From Acidobacteriaceae bacterium (GTDB lineage Bacteria; Acidobacteriota; Terriglobia; Terriglobales; Acidobacteriaceae), in assembly GCA_003134655.1 (NCBI GenBank), contig PLBY01000123.1:35981-99980 (forward strand): a stretch of 64,000 bases of DNA, in the 5' to 3' direction. The notes under the pieces were generated by a model. The model worked only from the letters and a program-made list of their open reading frames with translations. It was not told where the DNA came from and searched no databases. The translations under genes were made by a program, and so were the position numbers. Positions 58,163 through 64,000 of the stretch are shown here, one piece after another; within the stretch, counting starts at the first letter, position 1, and the number at the start of each line of letters is the position of its first letter.

Positions 58163-60463
58163 ATGCGATCTTCTTCTGCCCTCCGTCTGATCTTCTGTCT
58201 GATCGTGATCTCTGTTTTGTTGTCTGCATGTTCCCACGATCCCAATGCACGAAAGCAGAAGCACTTTCAGAGTGGTCAACACTATTTCGAGAAGGGTAAG
58301 TACGAGGAAGCCGCCATCGAATTTCTCAACGCCACTAAGATCGATCCCGACTATGCCGATGCCCACTACCAACTGGCTCAGAGTTGCCTCAAAATGCAGC
58401 AGTGGTCGCGCGCTCATCAGGAGTTCGCCCGAACTGTCGAACTGCAGCCCGACAATTATCAAGCTCACATTTACATGGCCGACCTGCTAATCGCAGGCCA
58501 CAGCTTTCAGGAAGCGCAGGAACAAACGGATTTCCTGCTCCAAAAGCGACCGAATGATCCCCAAGTGCATGTTACTGTTTCCAACCTGCTGGCTGGGCAA
58601 GGAAATTTCTCGGGTGCAGTCCAGGAAATGCAGAAGGCGACCGCGCTCGACCCGGGACGTTGGGAGTCATACCTGAATCTCGCGTTATTGCAGATAAGAA
58701 ACAATCAACTCGACGAAGCCGAGACTAACATCAAAAGGGCAGTCGAGCTGAATCCGAAGGCAACAGATGCCCAGTTACTGCTAGGGACGTATTATCAGTC
58801 GCGCAACCGGTTCAGCGAAGCAGAACAGCATTTTCGCAACGCGATCGCAATCGACCTGAGGAATCCGGACTCACGCGCTGTCCTTGCACGCCTGTACCTG
58901 ATTGAAGGTAAGAAGGCCGACGCGGAAGAGTTCCTCAAACAGGTCAAACATGACTTTTCGGACAATGCTCTCGGGTATCGCATGCTCGGGGACTTCTACT
59001 TCACCACCGGCGACCTCGAAAAGGCTACCGTCGAATACCGAACCCTCTACCGGGAACATCCCAAAGATATTCAGGTCGAGAAAAACTATGTTCAACTTCT
59101 CATACTTAAAGATCGTTTTGACGAGGCGCGTGAGCTGGATGATGAGATTCTGTCGTCCGACCCCAATGACAACGAGGCATTGGTTTGCCGCAGCCAGATA
59201 CAGATTCATGATGGGCATGCGAAGGATGCCGCCGATACTTTGCAAGCGGTAATAAAGAATGATCCGGAGAATGGCTTAGCCCATTACCGCCTAGGCGTCG
59301 CATTTGAGAAATGGGGCGATCTGGACCGCGCTGAGAGCGAATGGAAAAACGCGTTGCGTCTGCGTCCTGATTTGGTCGAAGCGCTGGAGGCTCTGGCCCG
59401 CTTGGCGATGCGCAAGGGTGATATGAGTGCGCTGGAACAAACCACCACCCAGATCATCGGTCTGCGGCCCACCTCTGCTGAAGGTTACGCGCTACGCTCC
59501 ATTTCTGACATCAATCGCAAGCAGTTTGCACACGCTGAGCAGGATATTAGCAAGGCCATCGAAGTGGGCCCGAAGAGTCCGCTCGGTTACGTTCAAATGG
59601 GGAATCTGAAATTCGTTCAAAAGCGGTACAGCGACGCCCGGAAGGCTTACCAGCAAGCGCTTGACCTGGAGCCCAATTCCAAGGACGCCGTCGGTGGCCT
59701 CATCAACACTTATCTGGCCCAGAAGGAAATCGATCAAGCCGTTACCGTCGCGAATGCGCAAATAGTCAAATCGCCAAACAATAGCGGCCTTTATGATCTG
59801 CTGGGTACGGTATTAGCCAACAACAAGAAGGATCTGGACGGAGCCGAAAGAGCGCTGGAGAAATCCGCTGAACTCGACAAAAATAATTCCGACGCCTGGC
59901 TCAAACTGGGCAGGGTACGGGCTGCAAAAGGCTTGGTCGATGAAGCCATCGCCACTTTCCAGCAATCGCTTAAAGTCAACCCGCGCGAGGCTAATTTCTA
60001 CATTTTAATGGGAGAGTTGTACGAATCCAAGCAGGATTGGAACAAAGCTAAATATGCTTATCAGAATGCGCTAGACCTCAAACCCCAAGATCCTCTCGCA
60101 TCGAACAATCTTGCTTATGTATTGCTGCAGAGTGGCGGCAACCTAGACGTGGCCTTCTCCCTTGCGCAGACGGCACGCCGTAACCTGCCTGGCTCACCGA
60201 GCACAGCCGACACCCTGGGCTGGGTGTACTATCACAAAGGCCTCTACAAAGCAGCCATCGATATGTTCCAGGAAGCGCTTATCCTCGGCGAGAAGAAGAA
60301 CGTTCCGGACAATCCTAATATTCGTTATCATCTGGGTTTGGCTTATGGAAAGACGAATCAACCGGCGCTCGCTCGGCAACAATTGGAACGAGTGCTGAAG
60401 ATAAATCCTAACTACCACGACGCCGCTGATGTGAAGAAGCAGCTAGCCGCACTGAAGTCGTAG
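58163..60463 (+). CDS. TPR lipoprotein, second PrsT-like protein
   Basis: A 766-residue protein. ATG 58163 has GGAGGATT upstream; the open frame before it is not used. The lipobox VISVLLSAC gives a lipid-anchored Cys near 23. About 18 TPR units follow (HYFEKGKYEEAAIEFLNATK, ARKAYQQALDLEPNSKDAVG), ending with LGWVYYHKGLYKAAIDMFQE. The domain plan and ending parallel the TPR lipoprotein at 32151, so the two are paralogues. It may pair with the adjacent VPEGGS protein gene. Confidence 0.88.
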   Translation: MRSSSALRLIFCLIVISVLLSACSHDPNARKQKHFQSGQHYFEKGKYEEAAIEFLNATKIDPDYADAHYQLAQSCLKMQQWSRAHQEFARTVELQPDNYQAHIYMADLLIAGHSFQEAQEQTDFLLQKRPNDPQVHVTVSNLLAGQGNFSGAVQEMQKATALDPGRWESYLNLALLQIRNNQLDEAETNIKRAVELNPKATDAQLLLGTYYQSRNRFSEAEQHFRNAIAIDLRNPDSRAVLARLYLIEGKKADAEEFLKQVKHDFSDNALGYRMLGDFYFTTGDLEKATVEYRTLYREHPKDIQVEKNYVQLLILKDRFDEARELDDEILSSDPNDNEALVCRSQIQIHDGHAKDAADTLQAVIKNDPENGLAHYRLGVAFEKWGDLDRAESEWKNALRLRPDLVEALEALARLAMRKGDMSALEQTTTQIIGLRPTSAEGYALRSISDINRKQFAHAEQDISKAIEVGPKSPLGYVQMGNLKFVQKRYSDARKAYQQALDLEPNSKDAVGGLINTYLAQKEIDQAVTVANAQIVKSPNNSGLYDLLGTVLANNKKDLDGAERALEKSAELDKNNSDAWLKLGRVRAAKGLVDEAIATFQQSLKVNPREANFYILMGELYESKQDWNKAKYAYQNALDLKPQDPLASNNLAYVLLQSGGNLDVAFSLAQTARRNLPGSPSTADTLGWVYYHKGLYKAAIDMFQEALILGEKKNVPDNPNIRYHLGLAYGKTNQPALARQQLERVLKINPNYHDAADVKKQLAALKS

Positions 60464-60609
60464 CTGACGCGGCAGGAAACAAGTCCAGGCCGTTTCGGCA
60501 GTTAAAGAAAGAATCGGAACGAGCTCCAATTCGTAGAATCCAGTGCAGAGCTGCCGGTTTTTGCTGAAGTCAGGTTTGAGGAAATGCAACCAATCGCAGG
60601 GAATCCGCT

Positions 60610-61362
60610 ATGCTTCTAAAACGCCGTCGATCTCATCAGATTCTCTCAAATGCTGCGGATAATCGGCCAAACCCCGACGCGGCACGTACAGAAACATCCG
60701 TTGATCACGCGAGCCTGAACGTGACGCTGAACGTTGCCTTGCGAGCCGCTATACAGAGGACTGGAGCGACTGCTGCTGCTATTGGGCTAATGTGCGAGGG
60801 CCAGCTGGTGTGTCGAGCTCGGGCAGGTGATATTGCTCCCGATCTGGGCGTAGCGTTGAACGTAGCTACGGGCATTACGGGTGCTTGTGTTCGTAGCGCC
60901 CAGGCTCTTCATTGTCAAGATGCTGAAACGGATGCGCGCGTCGACTCAAGGGTATGCCGAGCCTTGGGTATTCGCTCGATCCTCGTTATCCCTATCGTGA
61001 TCAACGGAGCCGTTGCTGGCATAGTGGAGACTCTTTCTTCAAACGACCATGCCTTTACTCCGGAACATATTAAATGTCTGACGATAATAGCTAACTTTCT
61101 GCACGCTAGCGCCTGCGCAGCGACAGCGCCTAGTTCTTCTCCAAGAGCTCATGTTGATCCGGAAACCCAGTCGTCGGGCGTTAGACCGCAACATGAATCG
61201 GTCGAGCCTGTAAGCTTGCTGGGCCCGATAGAAGGGCGTCAAGGTTCTACCTCCTCTGCAGAAGACCCTGACCTGGCTGTCGTGCTTAGAGCGTTGCAGA
61301 AAAGTTCGCCCACCGCTACTTGGGACGACATATGCGAACAGTTGATATCAAGCTTCAAATAG
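60610..61362 (+). CDS. GAF domain protein
   Basis: A 250-residue soluble protein; AGGGAA lies upstream of the ATG. Residues ~38-175 are a GAF domain (LNVTLNVALRAAIQRTGATA, CRARAGDIAPDLGVALNVAT, GITGACVRSAQALHCQDAET, LGIRSILVIPIVINGAVAGI). The pattern CxxxAxxLxCxDxxTDxRVD is shared with the GAF part of the protein at 6509-7978. The tail after ~180 is low complexity and ends with a short helical segment. Probably a ligand-sensing regulator; ligand unknown. Confidence 0.8.
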   Translation: MLLKRRRSHQILSNAADNRPNPDAARTETSVDHASLNVTLNVALRAAIQRTGATAAAIGLMCEGQLVCRARAGDIAPDLGVALNVATGITGACVRSAQALHCQDAETDARVDSRVCRALGIRSILVIPIVINGAVAGIVETLSSNDHAFTPEHIKCLTIIANFLHASACAATAPSSSPRAHVDPETQSSGVRPQHESVEPVSLLGPIEGRQGSTSSAEDPDLAVVLRALQKSSPTATWDDICEQLISSFK

Positions 61363-61605
61363 GGCACATCCTCGTTTATATGCAGGATTTGGAGTCGAGT
61401 TTGCTCCGAAAAGCGACCGACGCGGACAGGATCCGTCGGGCGCTCGCCGCAGTTGCTGTGGGACCTGATAATCCTCGCCCGAAAGGCGCGGTGCAGTTAG
61501 TCCCGTCGAGTCCTGGTCTCCGGTAATTCCGTCGGCATAGAACTATTGATTTATAAAGCCGAAGAGTAAAGCTTCGAGATTGGGCTCTCCCAGTTCGAGC
61601 TTTAA

Positions 61606-61983
61606 ATGTGCACTTTGGACAAACGGAAATTCCGACGATTCAACCTCGAGTACGTCGTCAGTCTGAGGTTCCCGTCGGGCGACGCAATGGTCGAGGCCGG
61701 GGCTGTCACCAGAAACATTAGTCTCGGCGGCTTGCTTCTGGAATCAGCTAGCGTGATTCCTTATGGCGCTCCCGTTGAGTTCGTGATCACACTGCGGGGC
61801 GGGCTGGTCTCTCGGCCGGTCAAACTCACAGGTGCCGGCCAAGTTGTGCGGGTTCAGCCAGGGGAAGCGGCCGACAAATGTGCGATTGCTGTGGCCTGCA
61901 GTCAACCCATAACTGAACTAGAGTTTCCTCTAAGAGCAAGAGCTGCAGAGTTTTTTCGATTTCACCTCCTGGCGCATGGATAG
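61606..61983 (+). CDS. PilZ domain protein (c-di-GMP receptor-like)
   Basis: A 125-residue single-domain protein. The c-di-GMP-binding motifs are present: R7xxxR11 (KRKFRRFNLEY) and NxSxxG at 37-42 (RNISLGGLLLE). The following beta-barrel strands (PVEFVITLRG, AGQVVRV) fit the PilZ fold. It would link the nucleotide signal to EPS or motility functions. RBS is weak. Confidence 0.85.
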   Translation: MCTLDKRKFRRFNLEYVVSLRFPSGDAMVEAGAVTRNISLGGLLLESASVIPYGAPVEFVITLRGGLVSRPVKLTGAGQVVRVQPGEAADKCAIAVACSQPITELEFPLRARAAEFFRFHLLAHG

Positions 61984-61999
61984 GCCAGCGCGCTAATTG

Positions 62000-62228
62000 T
62001 CACCCGCGATGCAGGGTCGTATGGCATGCAGCGCATACCGTGATCAGATTCTCTTCGGAGTCGTCCCCCGAGTGGCTGCGAAATTCCTTGTGGTGGACTT
62101 CCAAGGTTGACATCGTGCCGCACGATTGACACCGCCAGCCATCGCGGCGTAACACTTTGGTGGCTCAGGCATTCGTGCGATGCTGGATCCAGCCGCACGC
62201 GCGAGAGCTTCGGGGAAATCGAGCTCAT
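62000..62228 (-). pseudogene. HNH endonuclease, single frameshift
   Basis: A first frame from ATG 62228 reads MSSISPKLSRVRLDPASHEC and ends LSHQ; the family sequence then continues one frame away as KVLRRDGWRCQSCGTMSTLE, VHHKEFRSHSG, DSEENLITVC and AACHTTLH to a stop. CxxC...HH...CxxCH are the zinc and catalytic residues of HNH nucleases. The frameshift, at about the base 62160 region, removes the active site from the reading frame. The start overlaps the preceding gene by 4 bases (ATGA). Confidence 0.8.
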
Positions 62229-62456
62229 GATGCCTTCTCGCTCAAGCCTTCAAGAAATGCCTGCCGTTGTTCTTCGGGCAGAAACTTGAAGAATCTCGTC
62301 ATCGAGAACAGCAGCGTCTCCGGATCTCCGTTGTCCAGGTTTGCCCCGACCAGAAAATCCGCACAGATCATTTCCAGGCAGTAGCCTCTGAGATCTGTCG
62401 CTTCCCAGCATCTGAGCCGCCGTTTCAATCGCCTTCTCAATGACCGGCAAATGGAT
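62225..62456 (-). pseudogene. Small partner gene of the HNH protein, frameshifted
   Basis: An N-terminal piece, PVIEKAIETAAQMLGSDRS, is in one frame and the rest (RGYCLEMICADFLVGANLD, RFFKFLPEEQRQAFLEGL) in another; a one-base change near 62390 separates them. The stop overlaps the HNH start. I recognise no named family. The combined product would be ~75-80 residues, acidic and helical. Together with the HNH gene it forms a decayed two-gene cassette. Confidence 0.55.
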
Positions 62457-62560
62457 GCCCGAAAGGGAATGCTGAGTGTGCGAAACCAGTGTCCATCATC
62501 CTCTTGGAGCATCCTTGCTTTCTTGGGCCAGAGATTTCGTGAACAACCCAGGCGAGGACA

Positions 62561-63745
62561 ATGGACACTAGCAATCCGACGCAAAAGAAGGTGCTTTCGC
62601 TACTCTGTGCGTCTGTCTTTGTCGGCATCTTGACCGCAGGACTGTGGCCATTCCATGCCCCCAAGAATGAGGTGAGCTGGCTAAACAACGGCAACGGTCT
62701 TCATTTCGGTAAATATGGGGTAATACTGAGCTCCCAGTCATTTAGTTTGGCTGGGTTGAAAGACGGCATATCGTGCAGCGTTGAGATCTGGTTGCAACCG
62801 GCCCGCATTGATACCGGGGGTACTTTACTCGCGTTCTATTCGCCGGAAAATCGTATCGTCGCATTCTCGCTTGACCAGTCTCTAGACGACCTATTCTTGC
62901 GACGCATAACCGTTTACCGGCAACGCCGTGCCAAAACTAAGTGGTACATCGCGAACATTTTCCGCAAAAACAAGCAAGTGATTGTTACGATCACCTCAAG
63001 CACACAAGGCACAGCAGTTTATGTGAATGGTATTCTCGCAGGCACGTCTCCGCGATTCGGACTCTCGAGTAAAGACCTGACTGGTCAGCTTGTCATTGGT
63101 AACCACCCTTTGGCGGACAATGGCTGGCAAGGTCAGCTAAAGGGTTTGGCTATTTACAATCGAGAACTCACTCCGGCCGAAGTTTTGCAACACTATGTCT
63201 CCTGGACAACGAACCAACAAGCCGAGATCAAGAACGAAGATCCAGCCGCGCTCTATTTGTGCAACGAGGGGGCGGGGAACGTCCTTCACAGCCAGATGAA
63301 TTCAGGGAACGATCTCCATATTCCAGAGCGTTATTCCGTCATGGATGCCTCGTTTCTTGAACTGCCTTGGGATGAGTTCGAACCCAGCTGGGGCTATTGC
63401 AAGAATGTCCTGATCAACATCAGCGGCTTCGTTCCCCTCGGGTTCTTTTTCTGTGCATACTTCTCGTCGGTGAGACGTCTTGACCGGGCTGTGCTAGCCA
63501 CTATAGTTTTGGGCGGGGTCGTTAGTTTTGCGATTGAAGTACTGCAGGCATTTCTTCCGACCCGGGATTCTGGCATGACTGATATCATCACGAACACGCT
63601 GGGGGCTGCTATCGGAGCCATCTTGTGCAATTGCGAATCGGTTCAGGCCCAATTCGCGACACTCGGTGTTGGAGGAAGAATGCGGGACTTCGTTCATAAG
63701 CGCCTAAAGAGGCTCTACGCGGAAGTCAGAGCAAAAGGCGCCTAA
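62561..63745 (+). CDS. LamG-like/VanZ-like membrane fusion protein
   Basis: A 394-residue protein; GAGG precedes the ATG. A first membrane helix (LSLLCASVFVGILTAGLWPF) is followed at ~60-215 by a LamG/concanavalin-A-like domain (SCSVEIWLQPARIDTGGTLL, VIVTITSSTQGTAVYVNGIL, GQLKGLAIYNRELTPAEVLQ). Residues ~285-370 match VanZ-like domains (NVLINISGFVPLGFFFCAYF, VSFAIEVLQAFLPTRDSGMT, DIITNTLGAAIGAIL). VanZ-type proteins are often found in exosortase EPS loci; their role is unknown. The lectin-like loop should face the periplasm and may bind the polymer. Confidence 0.82.
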   Translation: MDTSNPTQKKVLSLLCASVFVGILTAGLWPFHAPKNEVSWLNNGNGLHFGKYGVILSSQSFSLAGLKDGISCSVEIWLQPARIDTGGTLLAFYSPENRIVAFSLDQSLDDLFLRRITVYRQRRAKTKWYIANIFRKNKQVIVTITSSTQGTAVYVNGILAGTSPRFGLSSKDLTGQLVIGNHPLADNGWQGQLKGLAIYNRELTPAEVLQHYVSWTTNQQAEIKNEDPAALYLCNEGAGNVLHSQMNSGNDLHIPERYSVMDASFLELPWDEFEPSWGYCKNVLINISGFVPLGFFFCAYFSSVRRLDRAVLATIVLGGVVSFAIEVLQAFLPTRDSGMTDIITNTLGAAIGAILCNCESVQAQFATLGVGGRMRDFVHKRLKRLYAEVRAKGA

Positions 63746-63764
63746 GCTTGCCTAATCTTGCGAA

Positions 63765-63793
63765 TTGACAAGAACGCCATTTGTCGCTATCAT
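63765..63793 (+). promoter_or_regulatory. Sigma70-type promoter of the Xre-type gene
   Basis: A consensus TTGACA (63765-63770) and TATCAT (63788-63793) separated by 17 bases. Transcription would start near 63800, only a few bases before the ATG at 63804. Confidence 0.75.
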
Positions 63794-63801
63794 ATGCGAC
63801 A
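63782..63801. promoter_or_regulatory. Operator palindrome TGTCGC-N8-GCGACA
   Basis: A perfect 6-bp inverted repeat surrounding the -10 box. Typical position for autorepression by a toxin-antitoxin repressor. Confidence 0.65.
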
Positions 63802-63803
63802 TA

Positions 63804-64000
63804 ATGGTCGATGAACTACGAGCGGTGGTTGAGGAATTAGGGGGCGAGCAAACCCTGGGTCGCGCTCTTTCTAGCGATCGCGATATGCGAGAGGCGATCC
63901 GGGAGGGGTTTCCTCCTGCGGTAGTGAAGGAGTTGATGCGAACCTCTGGTTTGACTCTGAAAGAACTTGCCAGCGCACTTGACCTTTCGCCTCGAAGCTT
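63804..64000 (+). CDS. Xre/MbcA-ParS-type antitoxin, N-terminal part (cut by window)
   Basis: The frame from ATG 63804 is open to the window end (65 full codons). It reads VDELRAVVEELGGEQTLGRA, then REAIREGFPPAVVKELMRTS and GLTLKELASALDLSPRS. The latter is a helix-turn-helix like that of antitoxins paired with RES toxins (the LS.R pattern precedes the usual LQRR). A toxin gene would be expected just downstream, outside the window. The short leader and overlapping palindrome suggest autoregulation. Confidence 0.65.
   Translation, partial: MVDELRAVVEELGGEQTLGRALSSDRDMREAIREGFPPAVVKELMRTSGLTLKELASALDLSPRS

Noticed and set aside
61320..61526. 68-codon ORF overlapping the end of the GAF gene
   Set aside because: It overlaps the GAF frame, lacks an RBS and has no recognisable motif; a shadow of the GAF gene is more likely.

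Overview
The window looks like chromosomal DNA of an Acidobacteriota (Terriglobia/Koribacter-like) bacterium. This is inferred from gene content: secreted proteins built of choice-of-anchor-D, Ig-like and FG-GAP repeats, an exosortase/PEP-CTERM exopolysaccharide locus, PrsT-type TPR lipoproteins, GAF/TonB_C proteins, moderate-to-high GC and many decayed genes. No rRNA, tRNA or CRISPR array was seen.

Left part (1-19.9 kb). Two large secreted repeat proteins lie on the minus strand (1-1943, cut by the window edge; 3295-5733). Between them are a Flp-type pilin, a 48-residue membrane protein and a fragment of an M16 peptidase. Next comes a patchwork: a GAF-TonB_C protein, an IS256-type transposase remnant, a Fic protein, scraps of exosortase and TonB_C genes, and a methionine-synthesis island. 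The island has a MetE-like enzyme under a predicted cobalamin riboswitch, divergent from a B12-dependent methionine synthase split into two overlapping genes. A LuxR-type regulator whose receiver lacks the usual aspartate and a broken alpha/beta-hydrolase-like gene close this part.

Central part (20-38 kb) is an exosortase-type EPS operon on the plus strand: UpxY/NusG-like antiterminator, PEP-CTERM-type ATPase, BY-kinase, PrsR-like sigma54 activator, Wzz-like chain-length protein, initiating sugar transferase, Gfo/Idh oxidoreductase, DegT aminotransferase, FemAB-like protein, exosortase and PrsT-like TPR lipoprotein. Three PEP-CTERM protein genes follow. Each has a sigma54 -24/-12 promoter, and each is preceded by a copy of a repeated upstream module containing a dyad. 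A fourth copy of the module precedes a decayed locus with an IS630-type remnant.

Right part (38-57 kb) continues polymer synthesis: a deacetylase-GT4 fusion, two more deacetylases, two GT2 enzymes, an epimerase, methyltransferases, a FkbH-like protein, an O-antigen ligase/polymerase, a GNAT/BioF2-like protein, a beta-helix protein, a flippase and a FkbM methyltransferase. The last 7 kb hold a variant PEP-CTERM gene with its own sigma70-type promoter, a second PrsT-like lipoprotein, GAF and PilZ proteins, a frameshifted HNH cassette, a LamG-VanZ fusion and the start of an Xre-type antitoxin gene.

The most unusual observations are two small internal inversions inside otherwise recognisable pseudogenes (8541-8579 and 50570-50728), seen because the missing protein segments read perfectly on the opposite strand, and the repeated dyad/sigma54 module in front of the PEP-CTERM genes.
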